This document shows positions 45,801 through 57,000 of a stretch of 64,000 nt of DNA, piece by piece. This DNA is from Panicum virgatum (lineage: Eukaryota; Streptophyta; Magnoliopsida; Poales; Poaceae), in the NCBI RefSeq assembly GCF_016808335.1, contig NC_053141.1, positions 5,448,711 through 5,512,710 of the forward strand. The letters run 5' to 3'. The notes beneath the pieces were generated by a model. It did no database searches. It was not told the DNA's origin and saw only the letters and a program-made list of their open reading frames with translations. Made by a program: the position numbers and the translations under genes. The stretch's first letter is position 1. Each line of letters begins with the position of its first letter.

Positions 45801-45948
45801 ATTTTGGATGAATGACGTGTCGGTTATTCGTGTCTCTAGATGTGGGATAACACGTGGCACGCTCTCCGACAAGCACGTGTTAACTCTCATCTGGATGATA
45901 ATGACCGGCGGTTCGTTTAAAATAGTATCAAATTGGGCGGTTCTCACA
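42893..45948 (+). repeat. 3' LTR of the Gypsy element
   Basis: 3056 bp, same ends as the 5' LTR, 42 bp shorter overall through several indels. Followed by AGAGC, the right target duplication. Confidence 0.9.
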
Positions 45949-46174
45949 AGAGCGAGATCGAAAGCCATGTCATGGAGCAGCAGCAGCATGTAACTGAAGA
46001 CAGACATGGAAACGCCAACCGCCTGGCTACCTTTAAAACCCTGGTCGAGATGCCGTCACGAGAATACAGATGCCCCAGCACCTTGAGCTTGGGCACCTGG
46101 ATTACGCGGATCAGCAGGTCGTGCATCAGGCCGTCAGGGATGAGCCTTTCCAGCAGCGGGGCGTGCTCGACGAT

Positions 46175-47122
46175 TTTTTTTCCCGAAAGATCCTAAATCT
46201 TGCGGTTCGGCGTATATTAATAAGAAGAAAAGAATTGACCATGTTTATAGGTAAACTGGACCCAAAAATCGAACAGACTAAAACTACAACACCTACCACT
46301 ACAAACTTACACCTAGCAACACCGGCTGGTTGGATTGGGACATCAACACGCACCACACCACAACAACTCAACTCAAGCACACAACACCAGCCGGTTGGAT
46401 TGGGACATCAACCGAAACACACTCAACTTTGGCCGGTCGGATTGGGTCATCAACACAAGCCGCAACTAAACCTCCACCCGGTCGGATTGAGACATCGATC
46501 CGGGCTTCCGCGAACACTGTCCGGTCGGATTGGAACGTCGACACGAGCCACCACAACCTACAACACGGTTTGGAACTTTTTTTTTGTTTTTTAAGAAAAG
46601 GAAAAAGAGAGAAAAGCGCCCTCCGGAAGCCGCCCACGCCGAAGGAACCAACCGTCCTTGACCAACGCCCAAGCCTATAGCCTCAGGCAAGAGCCAAAGT
46701 CAGAGCCAGAGATGCTCGACATTGCCTTCGGGAAGGAAGTGATGCCAATGGCGCCATCAATGTCGTCCCAAGAAGGATGGGTTTTCACCCACATCATCAC
46801 CACGGTGAAAAGAGACGGCCGGCGTCACTAGCCCCACCTCCATGGTGGTACTGGTGAGCCACCGCACGGCCGCAGCCAACGATGCCACCACGAAAACGCT
46901 GGACAACGCCCAAACTAACCGTTGTCGGCACACGCCACCATGGCGCCGCCAACTCACCGCCGTGTAGGTTGACCAGACACCACAGAAGCAAAAGCTGGGC
47001 CGTAGCAGCGTCTGCTGAAGCACGCCATGGCAGCCGCAGGCGCCGCCCATGCCGCGGATGCCACTGCCACAGCACCCCCAGCACGGGACCACAGCACCCC
47101 AACACCCCAGCACGGGACCCCA
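46175..47122 (-). mobile_element. Truncated LINE-type retroposon with 10-bp target duplication
   Basis: A T-run (46175-46181) marks a poly(A) end on the minus strand. GCTCGACGAT is duplicated exactly at 46165-46174 and 47123-47132, so the insertion is precise. The interior carries three to four degenerate copies of a unit with GG(T/C)(T/C)GGATTGGGACATCAAC-like sequence (46320-46530). Then comes a G/C-rich stretch. No RT domain remains. The start after the T-run, with AATAAGAAGAAAAGA, resembles the LINE tail at 47829. Confidence 0.8.
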
Positions 47123-47310
47123 GCTCGACGATCACCTCTTCGAACCTCCCCTCCAGTCTCTGTGGCCGTCGGTGATGCTGAGGCTCCGGATCGAAGCGTC
47201 TCGGAGTTGATCCGGAGACGCCGGTAGCCGATGTTGTAGTGCAGCACCAGGCTCAGCAGGGCGGGGCATCCGGCGAGCATGGCGTGGAGGGTGCCCTCGG
47301 CGATGCTGAT

Positions 47311-47466
47311 GGTAGTCACCAGGAACGTGGTACGGTGCCCACGTTCCCGTACTAGGAACGCGGGTACATTTTTGCTCCAATAGTGTTAAAATCACTCTTA
47401 AACAACACACCATGTACCACGTTCCACGTTTCTCGATCCATCGATCGGAGAACTTTTGTGACTACC
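47311..47466. mobile_element. Small foldback MITE
   Basis: GGTAGTCAC (47311-47319) is inverted at 47458-47466, and GGAACGTGGTAC (47322-47333) is inverted at 47414-47425. The element splits F-box homology. The superfamily is unknown and a target duplication is not clear (TGA is possible). Confidence 0.7.
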
Positions 47467-47828
47467 TGAAGCCCTTGAGCGTCATCTGCTCGAGGTGTGG
47501 AAACCCGAGCGGCGCGCCGGCGGCGGAGGGGATGTCAAGCCTGCAACAGTCGCAGGATACGCAGAGCAGCCGTAGCGCCAGCGCAAAGCGGAGAGCACGG
47601 GCAGCAGCAGCGGGCCGGGGGTGTAGCCGGCGCCGGCTCGAATGAACCTAGCATGGGGGGCGCGGTAGTGGAGCTCTTGCTCCCGGAGGCCGTCGAGGGT
47701 GGGCGACCAGAACCAGCCCTCGACGGCGGGGAAGCCGCCGGAGTAGGCGTCCCAGGTGAGCGCGAGGCAGCGAGGGCGGCGGCCGCGCGGCATTCGTCTG
47801 GGGAGGCGGCGGCGACCCGGGCCTCGAG

Positions 47829-47925
47829 TTTTTTTTTTCTCGAATACGCAGGAGAGCTGCGTATCATTGTATTAAGAAGAAAAGATGGAACACTTTATAA
47901 CTATGGAGAGCTCACGCCGACCTGA
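47829..47925 (-). mobile_element. LINE 3' tail
   Basis: A T-run at 47829-47838 is followed by CTCGAATACGCAGGAGAGC and ATTGTATTAAGAAGAAAA. This is the style of sequence found at 3' ends of grass LINEs inserted on the minus strand. The 5' limit is unclear. Confidence 0.6.
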
Positions 47926-48973
47926 CACAGTAGGGCACGCAACGCTCTTAAAGTGGTCCATAAGCCTCCTAAAGTGGTCCATATATACTGTGGGCTAGTT
48001 TCAAATGCAGTCCATAAAGCTGTCAGAAGTAAAATAGTTCATAGCGCTATTGCCCACCCATAAGCTTAAAATATTATTTCTTTCTCTCCCTATTCTCTTC
48101 ACCAGCCCTGTTTGCGCTAACCCATGCATAGCAGCTGGCTCATGCGGGTCCCACGTATAAAGACAACTACCAGGCTCTACATTGCTGGTGCCATATTAGC
48201 TTATGGTCTGCTGGTACAAGGGCCCACTTTAAAGACTGGTTGGGCCATAAACATTGCCCTCGCCCGAGCAAGAAACAGACGTGGCCACTATGACCATCTA
48301 TCTAGTTGACCACAATGTATATGGACTAAGTAGTCTATATGGACAGCTTTTGTGTAAGTAGTCTATAGCTATTGTTGTTGCCACAATGTATATGGATCTG
48401 TCATGATGGAATCTGGAGTGAGAGAGAAGGAGATGAAAGAAAGTAATATTTGTTTATTCCTTATGATTAGTCCATAGCACTACGGGTACTTTTTGCTATA
48501 GACTTCTATAATATTTCAACTAGTCTGTAGTGAATATTTTAATGCTATGGACTGACTTATGTCAAATATTGTAGTTGCTTAAATGAGACAACCACACAGC
48601 CTCCTGTAGCCCCATCAGGCATCGATGCCCAGAATAGAGCAGGAGCTCCGGAGTGCAGGAAGTAGCTAGCTCACTGCCTCAAAGTGTGAGTCAGCCAGTT
48701 TTTCGGTGTACAGCTGCTTATAAGCTTGCTGGGCGTCGATTGTGATCGGCGCAGCATTCTGTGCCATGTCGAAACGACGCATGAGCATTACCTCAGCTCG
48801 TTTAGAAGAAGCTACGTTGGCCAGTGGGTGGTTAGCAAGACGTTCCCTTCGCTTTGGCAGAGCAGGCTTGCCATCCGCCTGCTGCAGAACAGGGGGAGCC
48901 CGCCTCACGCACTTGGGTTGGGCAGCAGTGGGGTGGCGATCTTGCACTGGACGTCCTCCATGAACGCTCCAAG
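47926..48973. other. Intergenic; short unrecognised coding-like fragment at 48666-48947
   Basis: Several AGTCCATA / TATGGACT-type words recur in both orientations (47950-48560), including a direct repeat TAAAGTGGTCCATA at 47950 and 47970. They suggest a decayed foldback element. On the minus strand, 48947-48666 is open for 93 codons without an ATG (LANHPLANVASSKRAEVMLM, DAQQAYKQLYTEKLADSHF). It resembles C-terminal pieces of grass retroelement ORF1-like proteins, but I cannot name it. I see no intact gene. Confidence 0.45.
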
Positions 48974-50034
48974 TTGGACAATAACTTGACAGCTGGGTGT
49001 AGATTGATCCAACAATTTAAAAATATTTAATTTAGTACAATAACTTGGTAAATTAGTGCATTCACAATCCAAACGTTACACGACAATGTATTTGCTAACG
49101 TCGGGTCACAATAAAGAGTATATTCACGTCGGAACATATTATTTGATCATAGATTTTCATTTCGCATAGACGCCAATAATTTTATTCTCAGAATAAATTA
49201 ATTATAGTTTTACTAAAGATAATATATTATTTAACCACCATTACAACAGCAACATATTAAGCAAACTAGATGAACTTCAATAATTCTTAAATCTTATAAA
49301 TGGAAATTATTGATGGTGATCCGTTTGTGGCTTTCCAACTATGTATAATTTTTTATTAGTTCAAATCCAATCAAATTTTAGAATTACACTATTAGCATCA
49401 CACTAAAGTCGAAGAGAGACCCTGAAACCTTAGGTTTCTTCTGCATTTCTGCTCATGTATTCAATAATGCTCATGTTTGTTTCTGTTTATTACTTTATTT
49501 AGCTCTTTTTTTCTTTCTATCAAATATAGGAGGCTTTAAAAATATATGTATCAAGATCCTAAAAGTACCAATAGTTTGTATCAACATATTGGTTTTTTAG
49601 CTTAATAGTGTATATAATCAAACATATCAAAAATAGTGAGAGCGAATTTTTCTATATTAAATTAAATAGTTTTGATCAAAACTAAATCACTATACAAAAG
49701 TAATTAATGTAAAGACATAATATTAATTTCTAAACATCGAGAGTTTTTATCTTGGCCAAATACATTGCCACGCAGACGCAACACGAAAATCAATGGTCAA
49801 AATAATACATAATAATTTCTCCTAACGTGAATATTCTCTTTATTGAGACCTTGCGTCTGTTACGTTGTTGTGTAATGTTTGGACTGTGAATGCACATTTT
49901 TGCCAAGTTATTGTACTAAATTAAGTATTTTACAAGTTTTTGGACCAATTTGCACCGACCTGTCAACTTATTGTATTAAATTGAGCATTTTACAAGTTGT
50001 TGGACCAATTTGCGCCCACCTAACGAGTTGTTGT
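48974..50034. mobile_element. Foldback element with long inverted ends
   Basis: The left end (48974-49085: ACAATAACTTGACAGCTGGG ... GCATTCACAATCCAAACG) is the imperfect inverse of 49860-50034. The right arm contains an extra tandem copy of its outer segment (49909-49970 and 49971-50026, each with TTTTACAAGT and TTGGACCAATTTGC). The interior is AT-rich and non-coding. Long inverted repeats suggest a Mutator-like foldback, but no 9-bp duplication was found. Confidence 0.7.
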
Positions 50035-50104
50035 ATGGTGGGTGCAATTTACTTTTTTTTTTACTTTTGCTGGTTGCTTGCTTGTTTAACGCGTGGTAAG
50101 CAAG

Positions 50105-50240
50105 CATGTATTCGCTTTCAGTAGAATTCGGTAAAGTTTCACACGAACACATACTTCCGCGTTTAATTTTTTCTATAATTAAATGACTAAGCTGGGCTAG
50201 CCACCTAAGCTACACACAGGTTAGTATAGACAATCTTAGG
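50105..50240 (-). other. Copy of the F-box gene upstream region
   Basis: Blocks GTATTCGCTTTCAGTA, GGGCTAGCCACCTAAGC and ACACACAGGTTAGTA occur in the same order and spacing as at 32362-32475 upstream of the intact F-box gene. It is best read as the former promoter side of the wrecked duplicate. Confidence 0.65.
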
Positions 50241-50377
50241 GGCTGTTTGGATAAGCTAAAATTGAGTACTAAATTTTAGCACATATTAGCACTCATGCAT
50301 ATGCTAAAGTTTTTTGAATTTATCTAAAGTTTAGCCTACTCCATTAGCACTCTCATTTAGACGGACTAGTGCTAAAG
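50241..50377. other. MITE-like end
   Basis: GGGGCTGTTTGGATAAGCTA then TGAGTACTAAATTTTAGCAC and a related inverted word at about 50365 (GTGCTAAAGTG). It resembles one end of common grass MITEs. A similar GGTGTTTGGATCAAGTGC lies at 51005 in the same orientation. Confidence 0.45.
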
Positions 50378-50722
50378 TGTGTGTGTGTGTATATATATAA
50401 GTATATGTATATTATATATGTATATATGTATATATATATATATGTATGTATATTATGTATATATATGTTATATTATGTTAGGTATATATATTGTATATAT
50501 ATGTATCTATATAGTATATATATGTATATATATATATGTATTATCTATGTATTATTATGTATATTATATGTATGTATATATGTATATATGTATATATATA
50601 TATATGTATGTATATATGTTATATATATCTGTATATATGTATGTATATATGTATACATATATATATGTATGTATATGTATATGTATATATATGTATATGT
50701 ATATATATATATGTATATATAT
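50378..50722. repeat. AT-rich microsatellite (TG/TATA/TATG)n
   Basis: A (GT)n start at 50378 passes into about 340 bp of irregular TATA/TATG/TGTA repeats. Frames in it on both strands (tyrosine/isoleucine-rich) are translation artefacts. Confidence 0.95.
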
Positions 50723-52499
50723 GATCATGACACCAAAAATCCACAATTGGAGCAAGGATAATAATACAGCCAGCTGCTAATTGTAAGAATCCTTGCAGCC
50801 TACATTTTAGCTCATTCGTATAGTAGTTAGCCTTTCACCATTAATGTAAGACTCACTTGTCTTTCTCACAAGATTTCTTGGTTTTTGTGTTCAAGCCGGC
50901 CGCAAACTTTCGGCCTGCTTCACCTCTCTCTGCTCTCCTCTCTCCTTCTCCTCAGCATTTAGTTTACATGCAGTCTCTTATAATACTTGCTCTTATATTA
51001 GGAGGTGTTTGGATCAAGTGCTAAAATCTAGCAATAAGTCAGTCCAAGACTCCAAATAGAAGTACATGTGATGAGCTAAATTTAAGTCAAGACTAAAATT
51101 TCTCAAAGAGAAGAAAGTAACAAGAAAGGGAAGAAAATAACAAAATCGAATCAACAACTCCAAGCCGTTTTGCGGCGGTGGAGGCTGGTGGGGTTGGGGA
51201 TATGATTTAGGGTTTTGGGGTTTTAGTGGGGTTCCATAGTTGGCGAGTATGTCTAGTGACAAGCCTAGCAGTGGTTGCGGCCGGCGAGGCCGGCAGCGAT
51301 GGCACCGCTGGTCGGGTGGTGAAGGATGGCGGTTGGGCAGTGCCAGCGGGAGCGGAGGTGTGCCTGTGGAGGAGGAGAGGGAGGGGGGAAAGGGAGGGGA
51401 GAGGCAGGGATAGAGGAGGGTGGTCCTCGCCGGCGAGGTGGAGGGATGGCGGCATTCAAGGCTGGGGTAGGGGTGGGGGACGCTAGTGGAGGAGGAGGAT
51501 AGAGAGGGGGTAGGGGAGGGCGAGGGCGAGGGTGGTCCCCTCCGGCATCGGGAGTGACACCGGTGAGGTAGAGGATGGTGGCGGCGGGTGCAGAGGCAAG
51601 GGAGGAGGCTGGCGGGTAGAGGAGAGGGACAATGTTGTCTTTGTGTTGGTGGAAAGTGCCTTCCGAAAGGACAAATACAAAAATAACTTTGGGAATGCAG
51701 TAATGGCACACATGGTCTAAGCTAATACCATCAGACATGCAGGCGGCAAAGCAATAAATTTAGTATTCAACATCCCATCAGTCACTGTTACACCGATATT
51801 TATAGGAGTCGATTCACCTACCCTGGTCAATTACTCCCATACACCCCTCTAATGGCTATATTCGCAGAATATCCTAGGGGGTATATGGTAATTGTACATC
51901 TACTATATTATGCTCGCAAACAGAAACAGTGTTTTTCTCTCGCACGAAATCAGCACCAGCCAATAGCCACCAGCCAATCAGCAGTACTTTTCTCTCAGAG
52001 CAAATCAGCACCAGTCACCGACCACAGCCAGCCGAAAAGAATGCTCAACGCTCTCCTTTGCAGTGTTAACTCATAGCTCGAGGGTCCGTGCTTCGGCGGC
52101 TCGACCGAAGACTGCGTCCCCAACACTGAGCAGATAGGAATGATTGGTCCTTTTTTTTTACCGGAGGCAAACAGAAGGGGCGGAGGGGAGGGGCTCTCAA
52201 CGAGCCGCAATAGGAAGAGCTCTCACCCCCTAGCTCCTAGCTGGGTCCCTTTGCAAAACCGTTCCGAAATGCCAAACAGATAATTTGGCTGTAAAGGGTA
52301 AAAGGAAACTACAACATAGTGGTGCGCTCACGGGGAATGCAGCAACTTTGAACACTATTTTGTATTTTCTGTTAGAAATATTTGTAAAATCCAACAGGTT
52401 TTCTATTGCATCATATTTGTAAACGCTATGTATATATTCAGAGTACAATCGTGTTTAAGTAAAAACGCTATATCGTTCAGGCTGTTTCAGAGTACAGAC
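50723..52499. other. Intergenic, MITE debris; no gene supported
   Basis: 51005-51760 begins GGTGTTTGGATCAAGTGC and contains a G-rich block whose minus-strand translation is proline/serine-rich (51014-51709). Composition explains that frame. 51925-52010 has TTTTTCTCTC with repeated AATCAGCACCAG, common in grass MITE ends. 52342-52380 repeats the block seen at 27207. None of these has clear ends or target duplications. Confidence 0.5.
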
Positions 52500-52714
52500 T
52501 CTCGATCTCTTGGATTTAGCGATCAATAAGAATAGTGACAAAAGGGCTCTCTCACAAATTACAGTATTCAGGCATCCGACGCATCTGTATCCATCAAGCT
52601 CATGAAAAGTTACCATGTTCTGTTTTCAGTTGGGAATTTACCGAGTCCAGTAAAGGAGATGCTTTTTCTGCTCTAACAATGACGCAGAGCTGAAGTCGTT
52701 GTCTAATAACATAC
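52500..52714 (-). other. Probable 3' UTR of the BORCS8-like gene
   Basis: Non-coding sequence directly downstream of the stop codon at 52715. I see no strong polyadenylation signal; the limit is a guess. Confidence 0.4.
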
Positions 52715-55646
52715 TCAATCTCTAATACCTCCAGCTTCTTCAGACTCTCTAAGCCACTTCTCAAGTTTCAGTTCTTGTTCTTCTTTGAACTTATTGTAAG
52801 TTTCCGCTGTTTCAGAGATATCAGTAGCAGGCAAGCTCTTGTTAGTAGCAGCTGTTCCATCTGATAGTCGACTTGAAATGGGGAGATCATCCTTTTCTGT
52901 ATCAGGTGTTGATGCACCTTGTCCAGCAGCTTGGGATGATTCTGGGGCAGCAGATGATGTTGAATTCTCACTGCTGTCGTCTTTTGTCGTAAAATCGGGC
53001 TGTGGCCACCTGAGATTGGACGCCTTCTGCTTAGCAGTTTTGAACATTGAAGAGAGGTAGTTCCGGCTGCTACTTCCATTGGTAGCACCCAATTCATCCC
53101 ATGTTCCTGAGCTTTTTCCTGACTGGAACCCCCAACTGGGGTTCTGGATCAACCTGAATGCAATGAAAGTTGTCTCAAAACCAACTACGCAAGATGATGT
53201 TCAGAACAGATATAACAAGGGAATATGGGTTTGTCAAGCGAAGTTTTATAGCGGTATACTGGTGTATGAAGCAAGATTTGAATTTTGTACCTAACTGGAG
53301 AGCTCAAGTAAAAGACAAGTGATCACTTCAGGGAAAAAGTGAACCAAAAAGTCCAGCATATTTTAAGACGACGGTTTTAAAAATAAAATAAAGTCCCCAA
53401 GAATTAGTTATCGGTACCCTCTCTTTGGTTGAGTCTTTGACATTATTTGCAGCGATCTATTGATGTCCTTGATCATATCATCAGCACGCGGAAGTCCAAA
53501 ATCAACCATGGATCTCACAGCACAAATAGAATCCTCCATGTCTTCTGTGTGCAGTGTTACCTCATGAGTCTTTTCCACAAGCTTACCCTGGTGACGGAAA
53601 TAAAAATCATGTTAGAGTCGTACAGAAAAAAAAAATCGTTTAACCCAACATCTTGGTTTCTCGTACCAACTACCAAGAGCTGATCACATCATTAGACGGC
53701 TCAGCAGATTAACAGAAGCTAGAGAAATATTACTTTGCTAGTTTGCTTGATCCAGAAACTTGTATGAGATAGAATGTGGTTAATTCAGATGATTCTGCAT
53801 CTTACACTAAAACAACTGCACTGTTCCTTGCCATCAAATCATTAAGAGCAGTGAAAAATTTTCATTAAACTATATCAAGCAATCTGTATCACCTGAACCC
53901 TAGTTGCTAATCAAGAACAACATCAAAGCTTGACTGCATCCAAGTATCGGAAACAAGTTGATACCAAACAGCAAGAAATCAGATTATACCAAGCACCTGA
54001 GCAGTATCATAGTAATCTGGCAAAGATATACATTGACCCGATTCCACAATGCAACTAACTGACAAGGTTCTAAATATGCACACCATCAATTACTCCTAGC
54101 TACTTCGTCAGCAGTGGCGGACCCAAAGGGTAGTCCGGGTAGGCCCAGGACTACCCAAAAATTTGGCCCAAAAACTTTTTAATTCTTCAAAATAGTGTCC
54201 AAACTTGGCCCAACAAATCCCTCAGCCCAACTGGTCACCTCTCCCTCTCTCCGAGTCTTCCTCAGCTGAAGCCTGAAGGTCCCGTTCGGCCCTTCCCCTA
54301 CCCCGACCCCGAGGGCGCCGCCGCTACCCGCGCCTACGCCTCCAGCCGCCACCCGCGCGGCCCCACCTCCTGGCTCCTGCCGAAGGCGGCCGTCCGCGCG
54401 GCCCCGTCTGGCCACCTCCCGCCGCCGGCTGCCTGCCGCACTGCGCCCGCGTCCCCTGCGCGGCTGCGCCCTGCTGCTGGGCGCCTGGGCGGGCGCTGCA
54501 CGCACCGGCAACGGCCGCGGTGAACCCGGCGTGCCGGCGCCTCTCGCCTGGCCGCTTCCAGGCTCCAGCCATCCCGTGCACACGTGCGGCCGCCGTCCGG
54601 ACCCTCACTGCCACTAGCACTGGTAAGTACTTTCTTTTATAAACATGAAGCGATTGTCAAACCGGTGATTGTGATTTCATCTCAATCTCACTTAATGGAA
54701 ATATTTCTCTATTTTTTCATAAACATTGCACTTGAGTCATGAAGAATGGAAGCATTGCCCTTCTTTTTAAGAAACATGAAGCGAAAGCAAAGAAGCAAGA
54801 TTGCTTCTTCCCCACCAATTTCAGTTTAATGATGACAGTGGTATAGGCTCAAATTAAACTCCATTGTGTGATGGCAGTGGTGAAAATTAAACTCCATTGT
54901 GTGATGGCAGTGGTTCACGTTCAGCTGTAGTTGTGGATGATGCTAGTGGTCTAGATTCAAATCCAGTTGTGGATGATGCTAGTGGTTCAGATTTAAAGAT
55001 GATAGTTCAACTGAAATTTTTTTGCTAGGACTACCCTAGTTTCAATTCCTGGGTCCGCCACTGTTCGTCAGTAATGCAGTAAACACACACAAAAAAATCC
55101 AGTCTTTTCAATCTGTCTCCAATAAAGCCAAATCTCTAATTTCGTCCATTGCTTAGGGTGAATGCGACTCCAAAAGCTGAATCTCCAGCAATAAAACAAC
55201 ATGAACGACAATCTCCAAAGCACAACTCAGCATGGACAAAGGTATCATCCTTAGCACTGCTAATTATTAAACAGGGAACAGATGGGAGAGGCAGAGGGAG
55301 GCCAGGCGGTGGAACCTTGACGTCGAGGAGGATGGGCATGGACGCCCGGGCGTGCTGCTGGACGAAGTAGAGCCCGACGGAGGGCTCGTTGGCGACGTAC
55401 TTGATCATCCCGTCTACGCCGTCCTTCACTGCGCAGCCACCACATCCCCACAAGGAATTTGCAAAAAAGAAAAAAAACACGCAAGTCAGCGAGGTGCTCG
55501 ATTGGAATCCACATCAGAGGAGCGAGAACGAAACGGGAGGCGGGAGATTGGTGGCCTGGTTTACCGCGGAGGAAGCCGTCGGCGGGGGAGAGTGGCAACG
55601 ACGACTCGGCGGCGGCGGCGGAGGAGGAAGAGGGGCGATGGTGCAT
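52715..55646 (-). CDS. BORCS8/MEF2BNB-like protein, four exons
   Basis: Exons are 55646-55565, 55428-55316, 53587-53418 and 53153-52715. All have GT-AG introns and consistent phases (1, 0, 2), giving 267 residues. Residues 28-122 match the MEF2BNB (BORC subunit 8) pattern: KDGVDGMIKYVANEPSVGLY, FVQQHARASMPILLD, THEVTLHTEDMEDSICAVRS and MVDFGLPRADDMIKDINRSL. In animals BORCS8 is part of the BORC complex, which recruits ARL8 to lysosomes for movement along microtubules. A vacuolar or endosomal role in plants is inferred. The tail (about 145 residues) is longer than in animals: serine-rich, with NYLSSMFKTAKQKASNLRW and a charged helix near the end (FKEEQELKLEKWLRESEEAG). An out-of-frame ATG lies 27 bp upstream of the start. 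Intron 2 carries a hAT element but its splice sites are intact. Confidence 0.85.
54112..55063. mobile_element. hAT element in intron 2 of the BORCS8-like gene
   Basis: The ends are CAGTGGCGGACCCAAAGGG and the inverse of CAGTGGCGGACCCAGGAAT. The 8-bp target duplication TTCGTCAG is perfect (54104-54111 and 55064-55071). The interior (54240-54620) is GC-rich without a recognisable protein and without a transposase domain, so it is non-autonomous. The right half has three to four short repeats of GTGATGGCAGTGGT / GATGATGCTAGTGGT type (54890-54990). Confidence 0.9.
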
Positions 55647-56543
55647 GTCCGCGCCCGCCAGTGAGCGACCATCACGGACTCGCCGCCTCCGCTCGGCGAG
55701 GGGCTCGGATTTGCCGCCTCTCGCAGAGAAGACGACCGATTCGTGGTTGGGAAATTGAGATTTGGGGCTCCCTCTCTCTTATGGGGGAAGAGGAGGCTGA
55801 AGAACAGACAAATTATTGTGCTCAGCTGCAACAACTACCGGTCCCCTTGTGCTACTCTAAAAAACTACCGGTTCACTTTTACGGGGAAAACAAAAAGATT
55901 TTTTTTCAATCCAAACTCCTGAGTAATTTTCTTCTCTGCAATGAATTTCTATGAAAATTTTGAGCTGCAGGGATTCAATTGTGTGGTGTTCATATTCGGA
56001 AAGTTTGATATTAATTTGTAATAGGCGGATTCTCTTCTTTGTAATAGGCCGGGGGGCTTGATTTTGATATAAATCATCGCGGAAATTTTAAAATTTTCTC
56101 AACGAATTTTAATGTTTAATGGAAGTTCACAAATCTCAGATGCAGGCACATGTTTAATGAAACTTAAGGTGTCGACATGATTGGCAATGTGTGTCGCGCA
56201 AGTAAAGACCAGTGCATGATTATTTCCTTGTTCCTATCAGTTTGGTATGCAGCTTTCATCACACACTTCATCACCAGATATGTGTTCCTCTCCATCTTTA
56301 TCAGAATCAGATGTTCTGAAGTCTGAACAATTTTGTTTTTGAAATGCAGATACTTGCAACTGTCATTCTGCAGAATGAAACATTTTCGCCCTGAATTTCA
56401 TACAATTCTTCCATGAGATAATAAAACATTTAGGAGGCATTCAGATTATGTACAGAGTTATGCAACTTGTATGTGGCCAGTGTACTATTTTTTACAGCAG
56501 ATGTGGAGGCAAAGAAACAAGCCCTGGGACTATGTGATACTGA
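55647..56543. other. Upstream region of the BORCS8-like gene
   Basis: The sequence between the start codon at 55646 and the 3' end of the next gene. It should hold the promoter, reading leftward. No clear TATA box, no other gene and no transposon ends were seen. Confidence 0.5.
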
Positions 56544-57000
56544 TCATCCTACTGAAGAATTGAAATGCAGTGATGAATGGATAAATTGACCCCCAAATAT
56601 GAAGTCATGGTTTTGATCTCTTCTAGTAGGGGCCTGAAGAATATCTGCAAGAGAGAAGCACATTCGATATATCATCATTTCAAATGATAAAGCATCATCA
56701 AACATGGAAAACGATATTTTTTTTACAGATTTCAAGAGTATAACATGATGATAACACAGTGGTGGAGACATTTGATTGAGTAGCCTCCTCAAGTTAGCAT
56801 AGAAAATTGCAAAGAAAAGGAAAGTGGTTTATTGTTCATGACTCATGAGGCACGTCATAACTTATCAATAGATCTCCCTCCATACTCATACAACAGTCGT
56901 TCTTTCTTTCTTATCAAAAAATAAGTGCCCACGAGATATTTCCCTATCTTGTAAGGTATACTTCTAACGAAAAGTAATTTAAAAGACACTGAGTAAGTAC
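56544..57000 (-). other. Probable 3' UTR with a possible spliced last exon of the EDR2-like gene
   Basis: A strong donor (AAATG|GTAAGTACTT at 57005/57004) overlaps the end of the coding sequence. A good acceptor (CTCTTGCAG|ATATTC) lies at 56645/56644. If used, the junction creates AAA TGA and ends the protein one residue earlier. If not used, TGG TAA ends it. The exon would be 56644 to about 56540. Confidence 0.5.

Larger units (their letters stand above)
34469..45948 (+). mobile_element. Chromodomain Gypsy retrotransposon (Tekay/Del-like), full length, damaged
   Basis: This 11,480-bp element has LTRs at 34469-37566 and 42893-45948 and a perfect AGAGC target duplication (34464-34468 and 45949-45953). 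It has a Met-type primer-binding site, a polypurine tract and gag-protease-RT-RNase H-integrase order. The integrase precedes a C-terminal chromodomain-like tail ([17 protein letters not shown]). Damage includes a TGA in gag, frameshifts around the zinc knuckle and a frameshift between protease and RT. The LTRs differ by many substitutions and indels, so the insertion is older than the gag-only Copia element. It lies in intron 1 of the F-box duplicate. Confidence 0.93.
45949..47828 (-). pseudogene. F-box/FBD duplicate, remains of exon 1 in three blocks
   Basis: The 3' end of exon 1 lies at 46031-46174, with its GTAGCC donor at 46030 and coding that parallels the intact copy's region at 31404-31550. 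A retroposon (46175-47122) follows, then a second block 47133-47310 (GYRRLRI-like, PALLSLVLHYNIGYRRL). A small MITE (47311-47466) follows, then a third block 47467-47828 reading LTWDAYSGGFPAVEGWFWSP and TLDGLREQELHYRAPHA. The third block has several frameshifts. The block stops at the LINE tail at 47829, so the start codon and F-box itself are absent. A possible remnant of the promoter is at 50105-50240. Confidence 0.8.

Noticed and set aside
50369..50761. Tyrosine/isoleucine-rich frames
   Set aside because: Translation of a TATA/TATG microsatellite.
51014..51709. Minus-strand proline/serine-rich frame of 231 codons
   Set aside because: Low-complexity translation of a G-rich block in MITE-like DNA; no domain or gene structure.
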